From positions 1-64,000 of the forward strand of contig JAGAFU010000013.1 of NCBI GenBank assembly GCA_017627955.1: DNA of 64,000 nt, written 5' to 3'. A program made the translations under genes and the position numbers. The notes under the pieces are model-generated. The model was not told the origin of the DNA. It saw only the letters and a program-made list of their open reading frames with translations, and did not search any database. The stretch comes from Bacteroidales bacterium (GTDB lineage: Bacteria; Bacteroidota; Bacteroidia; Bacteroidales; UBA932). Below, piece after piece: positions 54,343 through 61,766 of this stretch. How positions within the stretch are numbered: the first letter of the stretch is position 1; the number at the start of each line of letters is the position of its first letter.

Positions 54343-57264
54343 TCAATGATAAATGTTAGTCTCTGTAATATCCTTAAACTTGTCCGATCCGGGAGCCTTC
54401 CAGCTCCAGCCCAGCACCTGTCCCTCGAAATCCTCAAGATAGACGAGCCGGAAGGAATGGAGTCCCTTCCTGAGAGCTATCTGCCCGGTGGCGGTGTAGT
54501 CGGAATGGGAGCCGTCGTTGTTGACCGTGAGACGGCCGTCAATCTCCAGGATGCTGCCATCGTCGCTGCGGAGCGCGAACTCCCAGAGGCCATCCTCCGG
54601 AACATCCACATAACCGGTGAACACATAGCCGAAGTGGTCGGCATCGGAAGCGGAATCAATTGAAGGAGAAGGCATAATGCCTTTTGAGACAACCGGGGAC
54701 GCAAGCACGCCAGCCGAGTTTTTGAACTCGCCGAGGTGATAGGTGTAGCGGCATCCCGGAGCCAAGCCGGACACTTTCACGGCAGGCAAATAATCGATCG
54801 GGAAAGCATGGACTACCATCTTTGGACTCGGCTCGAACCCATCCTTGAATGCCTGAGCCACCAGATAGACATCATGATCTATTCGGATAGGTTTCTCATA
54901 AACCTCAGGGGCCACCGGCATGTCCTCGCCGTCAAACCAATAACGGATCTGGGCTCCTTCGGTTCGGGTACGGAGTTCGGCCATAAACTCCTTGTCGAAA
55001 AACCTGGGATCACCAACCAGATAAGGAGTCGAGACGACCTTGCCATCCGACAATGAATACGGGGCCTTGAGGGCATCGCGATCGTGGCAAGGCTCTTTTG
55101 AAAGTTTGAAGGATAACTCTCCGCCACTCATCAACTGTTCAAAGGTAATATACTGCGCCTGGACCGGCTCTCCGTTGAAAGTGACTTCTTTTATGTACGC
55201 ATATTCAGGATGGTCCGCGGTGATAATCAATTGTTTCCCGTTTCCGAGGGAAATTGTGGCCTTGGGGAATACCGGGGCGGAGAACACATATTCACCGGTG
55301 CCGGGGCAGAGGGGATAGAAGCCAAGCGCCCCGAAAATGTACCAGGCGCTCATCTGGCCGCAGTCCTCATTGCCGCAGAGGCCGTCGGGTCCGGTAGAGT
55401 AGAGATTGTCAATGATTTCCCTGACATAGCGCTGGGAGGACGAAGGATCACCAAGAGCCGTGTACAGCCATGCGGTAGCATGGCTTGGCTCGTTGCCGTG
55501 GGCATATTTGCCGATCCTGCCAGTGACAAACCACTCGGCATGGCCTTCAAGATCATCGTAACCCTCTGAGAATAAGGAGTCCAAAGAAGCCTTGGCGGCT
55601 TGGGCACCTCCCATCAAAGAAGCGAAGCCCGCGACATCATGGATCATGAAATGACGATACTGCCAGGCTGTGGCCTCGGTGTAATCGCGGGAGGACTCCC
55701 TGCTGGTCCCGTCGGGCGTGAAAGGCGACCTCCAGTTGCCGTCGGAATCCTTTCCCCGGAAGAAGCCCGTGGAAGTGTCCAGGATGTTCCTGTATCTGAG
55801 CGCCCTGGCGTCATATTCGGCCGCGATGTCAGCGTGGCCGAGCGATTCGGCCATCCGGGCTATGCACCAGTCGTCGTAGGCATATTCAAGGGTCATCGAG
55901 ACGGACTGAGGGGTGAAGTCGCAAGGAATATAGCCGTATTTGTTGTACCAGTCGGTCGCGGGATAAGAATTTGAAGTTTCGATCATGGCCTTAAGGGCTT
56001 TCTCCCCGTCGAAACCGCGGATCCCCCGGAGCCAGGCGTCAGCGATCACGGAAACGCAGTGGTAGCCTATCATGCAATCCACCTCCATTCCCCAAAGCGG
56101 CCAAAGAGGGAGCTGGCCATCAATGTCGTACATGTCCAGCATACTGGACACCATGCCACCTACAAGGTTCGGCTCCAGGATGGTCATCAGCTGGTTCCAG
56201 CTGCGGAAGGTGTCCCAGAGGGACAAGGGCGAATAGAATCCTTGCGGTGCTGTCTTTACTTCCCCGAGGTGGTTTTTGTAGCGGCCGTCAACATCAGTCA
56301 TCAGATTAGGCACAATCTGGCTGTGATATAGCGCCGTGTAAAACACCTTCCGTCTCTCCTTGCTTCCTCCTTCGACGACAACTTTACCGAGACTTTCGCC
56401 CCACAGGGTTTTCGAAGCCTTGAGCGCAGCATTGAAATCCGGCTCAGTCATCTCCGTAATCCGGTTATTCTCAGCGCCTTCCACATCAACGGCAGAAATC
56501 CCGACGCTGATAGTCAGCTCATCCAGATTCTCCGGGAAGGTCAGCAGATAGCGGTCATGCCCGTCAGGCTCGCAACTGGTAAAAGGGGCTGAAAAAAGGG
56601 CTGAGAAATACACCCACCGGCTTGGAGACCATCCTTGAACGTGGCGGCCGCCTTGAATCTGGGTGTCCGAAACTTTCCGGAAAGATATTCCGTCTGGACG
56701 GGTCGAGCCCACGTTGTGCTTGAGGTCCACCAAGATCCGCCTCTCCCCTTTTCCGGAAAAAGAATATCTGTGGCAGCCCGTGTGGGGCAGCGCCGTCAAT
56801 TCAGCGACGATGCTGGACTCCGGTCCCTGAGCCTTTTTCTCCGGTCCCTGAGCCTGTCGAAGGGCCGGAAGCCTTACACTATAATACCCGGCGCTGGCTT
56901 TCTCATCATTATGCGAGAAAGGTTTCGGCTCGATCACGAAACCATCCTCATTCTGAGCCACTTCCCCTATGATCGGGACGAAGAGGAAATCCCCGAGGTC
57001 ACCCTGGCCGGTGCCGCTCAGATGAGTGTGGGAGAATCCGAGAATCAGGCTGTCGGAGTCATGATAACCGGCCACCCCGCCATTCGGTGTGTCCGGGCTC
57101 AGCTGCACAAGACCGAAAGGAGCTGTCGCTCCGGGATAAGTGTGGCCGTCCAAAGCCGTGCCGATAAATGGATTAACCTCCTTGACGGGATTCGTGTTTC
57201 CGGCGCATGCTACCGCTAAAATGGCAGAGGAAATAATAATCAGTTGTCTAATCTTTATGACCAT
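54343..57264 (-). CDS. GH92 alpha-mannosidase with chitobiase-C-like and PA14-like modules
   Basis: This 973-residue lipoprotein (lipobox AVAC) shows all GH92 landmarks: VNPFIGTALDGHTYPGATAP, LGFSHTHLSGTGQGD, LSLWDTFRSWNQL and GNEDCGQMSAWYIFGALGFY. A CHB/HEX-C-like segment (IRYWFDGEDMPVAPEVYEKP) and the PA14-like module (DHFGYVFTGYVDVPEDGLWE) form the C-terminus. Residues about 133-148 (LRQAQGPEKKAQGPE) are a REP-derived in-frame insertion absent from the paralogue at 50487-53324. It probably removes alpha-linked mannose from N-glycans or mannans. It is the first CAZyme gene of the array and lies 11 bp after the ATPase gene. Confidence 0.94.
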   Translation of the reverse strand: MVIKIRQLIIISSAILAVACAGNTNPVKEVNPFIGTALDGHTYPGATAPFGLVQLSPDTPNGGVAGYHDSDSLILGFSHTHLSGTGQGDLGDFLFVPIIGEVAQNEDGFVIEPKPFSHNDEKASAGYYSVRLPALRQAQGPEKKAQGPESSIVAELTALPHTGCHRYSFSGKGERRILVDLKHNVGSTRPDGISFRKVSDTQIQGGRHVQGWSPSRWVYFSALFSAPFTSCEPDGHDRYLLTFPENLDELTISVGISAVDVEGAENNRITEMTEPDFNAALKASKTLWGESLGKVVVEGGSKERRKVFYTALYHSQIVPNLMTDVDGRYKNHLGEVKTAPQGFYSPLSLWDTFRSWNQLMTILEPNLVGGMVSSMLDMYDIDGQLPLWPLWGMEVDCMIGYHCVSVIADAWLRGIRGFDGEKALKAMIETSNSYPATDWYNKYGYIPCDFTPQSVSMTLEYAYDDWCIARMAESLGHADIAAEYDARALRYRNILDTSTGFFRGKDSDGNWRSPFTPDGTSRESSRDYTEATAWQYRHFMIHDVAGFASLMGGAQAAKASLDSLFSEGYDDLEGHAEWFVTGRIGKYAHGNEPSHATAWLYTALGDPSSSQRYVREIIDNLYSTGPDGLCGNEDCGQMSAWYIFGALGFYPLCPGTGEYVFSAPVFPKATISLGNGKQLIITADHPEYAYIKEVTFNGEPVQAQYITFEQLMSGGELSFKLSKEPCHDRDALKAPYSLSDGKVVSTPYLVGDPRFFDKEFMAELRTRTEGAQIRYWFDGEDMPVAPEVYEKPIRIDHDVYLVAQAFKDGFEPSPKMVVHAFPIDYLPAVKVSGLAPGCRYTYHLGEFKNSAGVLASPVVSKGIMPSPSIDSASDADHFGYVFTGYVDVPEDGLWEFALRSDDGSILEIDGRLTVNNDGSHSDYTATGQIALRKGLHSFRLVYLEDFEGQVLGWSWKAPGSDKFKDITETNIYH
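56821..56867. repeat. REP-like repeats inside the GH92 gene
   Basis: CGGTCCCTGAGCC occurs twice; the second copy extends to CGGTCCCTGAGCCTGTCGAA then GGGCCGG (56842-56867). On the coding strand they give LRQAQGPE and KAQGPE within a loop of the enzyme. Loss of this stretch would leave the frame intact. Confidence 0.8.
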
Positions 57265-57275
57265 AAACTATACCG

Positions 57276-58475
57276 CTATAAACTTCTGAAAAGATTCTTT
57301 ATGCCCAGCTGGAAGAAATCTTCCAGAGGAAGTCCTTCAGGACCGACAATTAAGGATGAGACAATCCGGTCTGAGTATATTTCCTTAAATTTCTCGAAAC
57401 CTGATATGTCATCTGCCCTTCCACTCTTGACCTCGATCGCCACAAGTGCCTGACCTTTCTTCAGGACATAATCGCATTCTTGCTTTTTATCATTTCTCCA
57501 ATATAAAAGCTCAAAACTGTCCAGCACTGAGCGATTTGCCAAGAAGGCTCCGACAGCGGATTCAACCTGTCGTCCCCACTCCGCAGGATTTGTCCTGGCT
57601 TGGGTAAATGTGTAGAGGCCATATCTGTTACGAAATCCATTATTATAGACTTGCATCTTAGGCACAGATTGCTTCTCTTTTATTTCCGAAGGGGAATATT
57701 TCTGAAGGGGACACACTGTCATTGTCTTGTTCAAGATGTCCAGATAGGTTTTGATAGTAGGTACAGTCCCGTTATTCATTGTCCCCTGCATCTTCGTGAG
57801 TGATAATTCCTTGGCCGACTCCATACAAGCGATCTCGAAAACCTGACGGAGCAGTGATGGGTTCCTGATCTCATCCACTTCCAGAATATCCCTGGAAAGG
57901 ATAGGTGAGATTATCGTATCTTCCATAAGATCTCTCCATCTGTCCTCGTCACTGACGTCCGGAGCCAAGCCCGGAAAGCCTCCAAAATAAATGAACTGGT
58001 CAATGCTGAACCCAAAGGCATCCCGCATCTCGGGCCACTCCCAAAAACCCATCTTGAGAGTCTCGAAGCGTCCTTCCAAAGATTCCTCAAGTCCTTTCTG
58101 GAGCAGAACACGAGAAGAACCGAGAAGGATCACCTTCAAGTTCCTTCCCGCGCGTGTGTCCTCATCCCACTCTTTCTTTACCTGCTCGCTCCAATTATCG
58201 ACTTTCTGAATCTCATCGATGATTAAGATCCTTTCAGCCTCACCATGGATATCCATCTTCAAACGGGATTCCTGCCATCTGTTGGCGATCCATGAAATAT
58301 CGAAGCGGCTGACTCCATCAGCGGCGAAGAAATCACACGGAACCTCCGCTTGATCAACAAATTGGCCCACCATGGTAGATTTCCCGACTTGACGCGGGCC
58401 CATGACAATCTGTATTCTTCTTCTCGGCTCCGCCATCCTCGACTTAAGGATAGCGAGGTGTTGTCTTTCAAACAT
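57276..58475 (-). CDS. AAA-type ATPase with DUF4143 domain
   Basis: This 399-residue cytoplasmic protein has a Walker A motif in IVMGPRQVGKSTMVGQ, Walker B in RILIIDEIQKVDNWSEQVKK and a sensor-like VILLGSSRVLLQKGL within residues 1-180, followed by a DUF4143 region (about 200-390, ending in CDYVLKKGQALVAIEVKSGR, a nuclease-like fold segment). Such proteins are common in Bacteroidales and their role is unclear. The gene runs into the GH92 gene with an 11-bp gap, so it may drive part of the array, but a functional link is not implied. Confidence 0.88.
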   Translation of the reverse strand: MFERQHLAILKSRMAEPRRRIQIVMGPRQVGKSTMVGQFVDQAEVPCDFFAADGVSRFDISWIANRWQESRLKMDIHGEAERILIIDEIQKVDNWSEQVKKEWDEDTRAGRNLKVILLGSSRVLLQKGLEESLEGRFETLKMGFWEWPEMRDAFGFSIDQFIYFGGFPGLAPDVSDEDRWRDLMEDTIISPILSRDILEVDEIRNPSLLRQVFEIACMESAKELSLTKMQGTMNNGTVPTIKTYLDILNKTMTVCPLQKYSPSEIKEKQSVPKMQVYNNGFRNRYGLYTFTQARTNPAEWGRQVESAVGAFLANRSVLDSFELLYWRNDKKQECDYVLKKGQALVAIEVKSGRADDISGFEKFKEIYSDRIVSSLIVGPEGLPLEDFFQLGIKNLFRSL

Positions 58476-58477
58476 GT

Positions 58478-58523
58478 TTTTGTAAAATAAACTTTACAAA
58501 TTTATAAAATATATTTTACAAAA
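58478..58523 (-). promoter_or_regulatory. Operator-like repeats upstream of the ATPase gene
   Basis: TTTTGTAAAAT (58478-58488) and ATTTTACAAAA (58513-58523) form an 11-bp inverted repeat, with a third related half-site ACTTTACAAA at 58491-58500. The cluster sits directly on the start codon and the AT-rich promoter region (TAAATTTG on the minus strand). This arrangement suits binding by a dimeric regulator. Confidence 0.4.
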
Positions 58524-58556
58524 TCACCACAGGTCGCATAAAAAGCGGAACGGCTG

Positions 58557-58580
58557 TCATCCCAGGACTCATTGGGGATC
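58557..58580. repeat. REP-like repeat at the ORF6N gene 3' end
   Basis: GTCATCCCAGGACTCATTGG then GGATC is an imperfect palindrome related to the unit at 59695-59720. It contributes the last codons (DPQ) and TGA stop of the ORF6N gene. Confidence 0.5.
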
Positions 58581-59456
58581 AGCGGATATCTTTTGAATAA
58601 GTTCTTGAGGGTCGAGGTCACGCATCAGAGAAAACGCGAACCATTTCTTTCCTAGGTCTTTCAGGGAAGCGCCGATGTGATAGACGTTGTCATCTATTAT
58701 CAGGAACCGGTCATGCGCCTTTCCAAATAACCTGACATCAATTGGCGAATATTGCTCGTTATGTCTTTGGAGGTCTAAACGCAACTGCCGGTCAATCGTC
58801 TTTGTGTATATGGTGGCGCTGACCTCAGATTCCCTTTTGTCAAGTAATGTCAGAACTGTCTCGTCAATATAGTTGTCAATCAACATGATCTCTTTAGTCG
58901 CTCCCTTAATTAACTTATAGACAAATAGGTAAGCATCAAATATCTGCCCATCATAAAAGATGCCTTGGTTTGGTATCACGGCCTGTTTTTCCATCAGAGA
59001 CATAACCTGGTTAATTTTCATGTCACTTTCTAATTGCTTAATCTCCAATCGATCTAGACGTCTGAACACATCCGCGTTTTCAGTGACAAAATGACGTAAT
59101 CGCACAAATACATCTATAATTTTAACGCTTATCTGAATGGCAGATGGGCTATGAAGTACAGCGGAAAGCATTGCGACACCTTGCTCAGTAAAAGCATATG
59201 GCCTTGAAGATGAATGTTTCAATGGCTTGAACCGGTCACAATTTGTGACCAGTTCCTCAAATTCCGCCTCGCTGATTTGAAAGCGGAATGATAGTGGAAA
59301 CCTATCGGCATTCCTTTTTACGGCCTGGTTCAAGTATTTAGTCTCAACCCCATATAAAGTTGCGATGTCTTTATCAATCACTACTTGTATGCCTCTTAAG
59401 GTTAAGATTGAATTCTCTATCAGAGAATCAGAGATTAATGGGATGTTATCTTCCAT
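58569..59456 (-). CDS. ORF6N domain protein with PLD-like C-terminal domain
   Basis: This 295-residue cytoplasmic protein begins with an ORF6N DNA-binding domain (residues about 12-105; LTLRGIQVVIDKDIATLYGV, KYLNQAVKRNADRFP, YAFTEQGVAMLSAVLHSPSA). A coiled-coil-like segment follows (about 125-155). The C-terminal half (about 165-285) resembles a phospholipase-D-like domain: IMLIDNYIDETVLTLLDKRE and HDRFLIIDDNVYHIGASLKD. The HKD lysine position appears as Arg, so nuclease activity is uncertain. ORF6N proteins occur on phages and mobile or defence-type islands. It has its own promoter and a leader with a strong hairpin. Confidence 0.85.
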   Translation of the reverse strand: MEDNIPLISDSLIENSILTLRGIQVVIDKDIATLYGVETKYLNQAVKRNADRFPLSFRFQISEAEFEELVTNCDRFKPLKHSSSRPYAFTEQGVAMLSAVLHSPSAIQISVKIIDVFVRLRHFVTENADVFRRLDRLEIKQLESDMKINQVMSLMEKQAVIPNQGIFYDGQIFDAYLFVYKLIKGATKEIMLIDNYIDETVLTLLDKRESEVSATIYTKTIDRQLRLDLQRHNEQYSPIDVRLFGKAHDRFLIIDDNVYHIGASLKDLGKKWFAFSLMRDLDPQELIQKISADPQ

Positions 59457-59511
59457 AGTCTTTCAGTGTTATTAAAGATGACGATTATTGTTCCTCTTCA
59501 CTCGCAAAACA

Positions 59512-59551
59512 ACAAAGCGAGTCAGGCGCGATATAGCCCAACTCGCTTTGT
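59512..59551 (-). promoter_or_regulatory. Hairpin in the ORF6N leader
   Basis: ACAAAGCGAGT (59512-59522) and ACTCGCTTTGT (59541-59551) are perfect 11-bp inverse copies with an 18-nt loop, lying between the predicted promoter and the ORF6N start codon. No T-run follows on either strand, so a simple terminator is unlikely. A leader RNA structure, an operator for the ORF6N protein or a small mobile palindrome are all possible. Confidence 0.6.
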
Positions 59552-59589
59552 AGACTCTGAGTACTACAGCATTCAAACTTGTTCTAACG

Positions 59590-59597
59590 CAAATATA
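59590..59597 (-). promoter_or_regulatory. -7 element of the ORF6N promoter
   Basis: TATATTTG on the minus strand matches the Bacteroidetes -7 consensus. The -33 region is A/T-rich without a clear TTTG. The predicted leader is about 125 nt. Confidence 0.45.
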
Positions 59598-59637
59598 ACA
59601 ATAATACTTTAATACTTTGTATTATGCCAACAAATAA

Positions 59638-59662
59638 CGGGACGGCCGCATGGACCGTCCCG
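59638..59662 (-). terminator. Terminator-like palindrome after the DUF4160/DUF2442 pair
   Basis: CGGGACGG (59638-59645) pairs with CCGTCCCG (59655-59662) and is followed on the minus strand by TTATTTGTT. It resembles the palindrome at 60348-60371, including flanking TTATTT and GATGACA sequences, so the two are copies of one element. Confidence 0.65.
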
Positions 59663-59694
59663 CTTTCTGTTGTCATCTCCGGGTGTCTCATGAT

Positions 59695-59720
59695 GTCATC
59701 CCCGACCTGACCGGGGATCT
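59695..59720. repeat. REP-like palindrome downstream of DUF2442
   Basis: GTCATCCCCGACCTGACCGG then GGATCT contains an inverted repeat (ATCCCCG and CGGGGAT). It lies just 3' of the DUF2442 stop codon and resembles the unit at 58557-58580. Confidence 0.65.
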
Positions 59721-59724
59721 GTCA

Positions 59725-59985
59725 TCAAGCGGGCTTACCGTACTTCAAAATAATATCCGAAGGGAGATCGATCCGGTCAGTCCAGAAAACACATGTCCCT
59801 GAGGAATCAACCCTGACTTGAGGGAATAGTCCTTTTTCTGATTGGAGAAAGCGGAAATCAGCGAGAGATTCGATGTCATCCTTCACATCATATATTACCT
59901 TCCGCCCGTCTTCAAACTCGACAAGCAAAAGAAAATCATCCCTTGGAATAACTTTTCGAATTTTAGGTATCATCTTTTTACTCAA
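59725..59985 (-). CDS. DUF2442 family small protein
   Basis: This 86-residue cytoplasmic protein fits DUF2442: VIPRDDFLLLVEFEDGRKVI followed by YDVKDD and a C-terminal TDRIDLPSDIILKYGK. DUF2442 genes are often paired with DUF4160 genes, as here, with an overlap of 8 bp, and such pairs are suspected toxin-antitoxin modules. No activity can be read from the sequence. Transcription probably starts at the DUF4160 promoter and ends at the palindrome near 59650. Confidence 0.82.
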   Translation of the reverse strand: MSKKMIPKIRKVIPRDDFLLLVEFEDGRKVIYDVKDDIESLADFRFLQSEKGLFPQVRVDSSGTCVFWTDRIDLPSDIILKYGKPA

Positions 59986-60232
59986 GCGGTTCCAATTTTG
60001 AAATAATTTGTGTATCCCACATTTTCTGAAGTTCTTCGGAATTCAGCATAAGCCACTCGCGCACCAAATGTTGAGCCATGGCTGGTAGATTCCCATCTGT
60101 CATCTCGTAGGTACGGATATCAAAAATGCCGACAAACTCATTATAGACAGCATGAATATGCGCAGGTTCATGTTCTCTAGGTTTGAAGAACATCCTGATA
60201 ATGATACCGTAAAATCTACAAATCTCAGGCAT
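59978..60232 (-). CDS. DUF4160 family small protein
   Basis: The start at 60232 (MPEICRFYGIIIRMFF) gives an 84-residue protein of typical DUF4160 form. A longer frame to 60322 is unlikely because the promoter -7 element lies inside it. Visible family features are FKPREHEPAHIHAVYNEFVG and LVREWLMLNSEELQKMWDTQ. The gene overlaps DUF2442 by 8 bp. The pair is a candidate toxin-antitoxin or regulatory module; which partner would be toxic is unknown. Confidence 0.82.
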   Translation of the reverse strand: MPEICRFYGIIIRMFFKPREHEPAHIHAVYNEFVGIFDIRTYEMTDGNLPAMAQHLVREWLMLNSEELQKMWDTQIISKLEPLE

Positions 60233-60281
60233 ATAAAAATAATTTAAGTTTACGTTAAATACATTAACCATTGAGGCAACA

Positions 60282-60313
60282 CAAATATAGCCAAACAAAT
60301 CTGTAAACGCAAA
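60282..60313 (-). promoter_or_regulatory. Promoter of the DUF4160/DUF2442 pair
   Basis: On the minus strand TTTG (60313-60310) is followed after 20 nt by TATATTTG (60289-60282). The predicted start near 60275 leaves a leader of about 43 nt before the ATG at 60232, which fixes the start choice for DUF4160. Confidence 0.7.
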
Positions 60314-60340
60314 TCCAGTCAATATATAGCATTACGAATA

Positions 60341-60376
60341 TAAATAACGGGGCGGCCGATTGGCCGTCCCGCGTTA
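60341..60376 (-). terminator. Terminator-like palindrome after the GH127-like gene
   Basis: GGGGCGGCC (60349-60357) pairs with GGCCGTCCC (60362-60370; one G-U) around the loop GATT. On the minus strand it is followed by GTTATTTATATT. It would end transcription from the GH127-like gene and is a sister copy of 59638-59662. Confidence 0.65.
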
Positions 60377-60412
60377 TATTGTCATCCAAAGGCCCGAGGG
60401 CCGAAGGAGCTG

Positions 60413-61630
60413 TTAATCAGCGTGGTAAGGAATAAACACCGCCATCTTCCCGGGAGCCCGGTTGCCCCAAGCGAAATACGGGATTAAGATCAGAGACCGG
60501 GATTCCGATAATTGAGCCGAAATCCGCATTAGCTCATGTCCCCACCATTCTTTCTTGGGTAGCTTATCCAACCTATATTCCAAACCATCTGAAAGAAAAA
60601 GAGTATCAAACGATTCCGGATTATCAGCCTCTTCGATGCAATAGACAAGCGGGCCGCGCTTCAGAATCCGCTTGCCAGCTTCTATTTCTCCCAAAAGTCC
60701 AGAATCGACGACTTCTACCGGCATGTCAAGAATGAGTTCGATTTTGTCGCCATCGCGCCATTTTCGGGTAAGAACCACATATCCGGCATTCATTATCGCT
60801 TTCTCAATGGCACTGTCATTTACAGTCAGGGTGTAATCCTTGCACCAAGATGGGATCCGAAGGCGGATATCTGTCTTAACAGGTCTTTTGAGCTCGAGTT
60901 GAAGAACGACATCGCCATCCCACGGGTAAGAGGTTGATTGATGAACCACAATGTCTTCTCCCGCCACTTTCATTCCGGCATCTCCACCCATGTAAAGGTT
61001 TACCCACAGAGCATCCTTCGATGTGCCATACACGTAATTGCCGACAGAAGGCAAAGCCCTGAAAAGTTCCATTGCCGCCGCAGGGTTATCTTCGATGGAT
61101 TGCCGTTGGTAACCTCCTTCAGACGACGTCGGAGAATAACTGAAGAAACGATCCCCTTTAAGGGAAACGCACGGCAGCACCCTGTTTAACATTGTCTGCT
61201 CCAAATCATCGGCATATTTCCCATCGCCGGTCATCTTCAAGTACCGCGCGTCACTGAATATTCTCGACACGGAAGCGCTGACATCACAAGAATCAGGAGA
61301 AGGCTGATGGATGCCAGACTGGCTTTTCAAACTTGTGATCAGGGAAGCCCGTTGGGCAGATAGTTCCGGATCCTTCTCAAACTGAAGGGAATATCCTATA
61401 CCCTCGACCGCTTTGGAAACCAGAGATGAGTCAATGTGGCTTTCAGCCCAACTGATGCAGATAGGGAGTGTCACATCCTTGTGGATATAAAAATAAGGCA
61501 GCCAAAAATCATCGTCAACCTTAATATCCGACAGACTGACAAACTCCATTCTTCCGGCATTCTCCTGAAGTTTATCTCCGCATGAGCATAACAGGAGAGG
61601 CAATATGAATATGAGGATATTCTTTTTCAT
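60413..61630 (-). CDS. Shortened, probably inactive GH127-like (DUF1680) lipoprotein
   Basis: This 405-residue lipoprotein (lipobox LLLCSC) keeps the ends of a beta-L-arabinofuranosidase-like GH127 protein. The start is SLSDIKVDDDFWLPYF and the end of the barrel and beta domains are DGKYADDLEQTMLNRVLPCV, SLKGDRFFSYSPTSSEGG, YVYGTSKDALWVNLYMGG and IRLRIPSWCKDYTLTVN. GH127 proteins usually have over 600 residues; about 200 residues of the catalytic barrel are missing after KAVEGIGYSLQFEKDPELSA. The Cys-Cys-Pro motif carrying the nucleophile is replaced by Asp-Asn-Pro (SIEDNPAAAM). The frame is intact, so it may be a non-catalytic binding protein. Confidence 0.75.
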   Translation of the reverse strand: MKKNILIFILPLLLCSCGDKLQENAGRMEFVSLSDIKVDDDFWLPYFYIHKDVTLPICISWAESHIDSSLVSKAVEGIGYSLQFEKDPELSAQRASLITSLKSQSGIHQPSPDSCDVSASVSRIFSDARYLKMTGDGKYADDLEQTMLNRVLPCVSLKGDRFFSYSPTSSEGGYQRQSIEDNPAAAMELFRALPSVGNYVYGTSKDALWVNLYMGGDAGMKVAGEDIVVHQSTSYPWDGDVVLQLELKRPVKTDIRLRIPSWCKDYTLTVNDSAIEKAIMNAGYVVLTRKWRDGDKIELILDMPVEVVDSGLLGEIEAGKRILKRGPLVYCIEEADNPESFDTLFLSDGLEYRLDKLPKKEWWGHELMRISAQLSESRSLILIPYFAWGNRAPGKMAVFIPYHAD

Positions 61631-61652
61631 AAATAAAGATCAGTTTTATTCT

Positions 61653-61692
61653 AAAAACCAAAGGCGAAGCCGTCAACTTGCGGCTTCGCCTT
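61653..61692 (-). terminator. Intrinsic terminator of the SusD/beta-helix unit
   Basis: AAGGCGAAGCCG (61661-61672) and CGGCTTCGCCTT (61681-61692) form a perfect 12-bp stem with an 8-nt loop. On the minus strand it is followed by TGGTTTTTAG. It separates the beta-helix lipoprotein gene from the GH127-like gene. Confidence 0.85.
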
Positions 61693-61693
61693 G

Positions 61694-61766
61694 GATTCTT
61701 CAGTCACTTCGTTCCTTCAGAATGACAAGGATACTTACCTTGTCATTCTGAGCGGAGCGAAGAATC
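61694..61766. repeat. Long inverted repeat made of two REP-like units
   Basis: The left arm (GATTCTTCAGTCACTTCGTT then CCTTCAGAATGACAAGG, 61694-61730) and the right arm (CCTTGTCATTCTGAGCGGAG then CGAAGAATC, 61738-61766) are inverted copies of the same unit seen at 3117, 4084 and 20491. The 7-nt loop is ATACTTA. The right arm abuts the TAG stop of the beta-helix gene. Confidence 0.85.

Noticed and set aside
54336-54437. 34-codon N-terminal extension of the propeller lipoprotein
   Set aside because: It overlaps the upstream GH92 coding end and would bury the lipoprotein signal; start 54335 preferred.
60233-60322. 30-codon extension of the DUF4160 protein
   Set aside because: The promoter lies within it and DUF4160 proteins begin at MPEI-type sequence.
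57276-60322. Prophage or integrated island spanning the ATPase, ORF6N and DUF4160/2442 genes
   Set aside because: No integrase, attachment-site repeats, structural phage genes or tRNA boundary were seen; only the gene types hint at accessory DNA.
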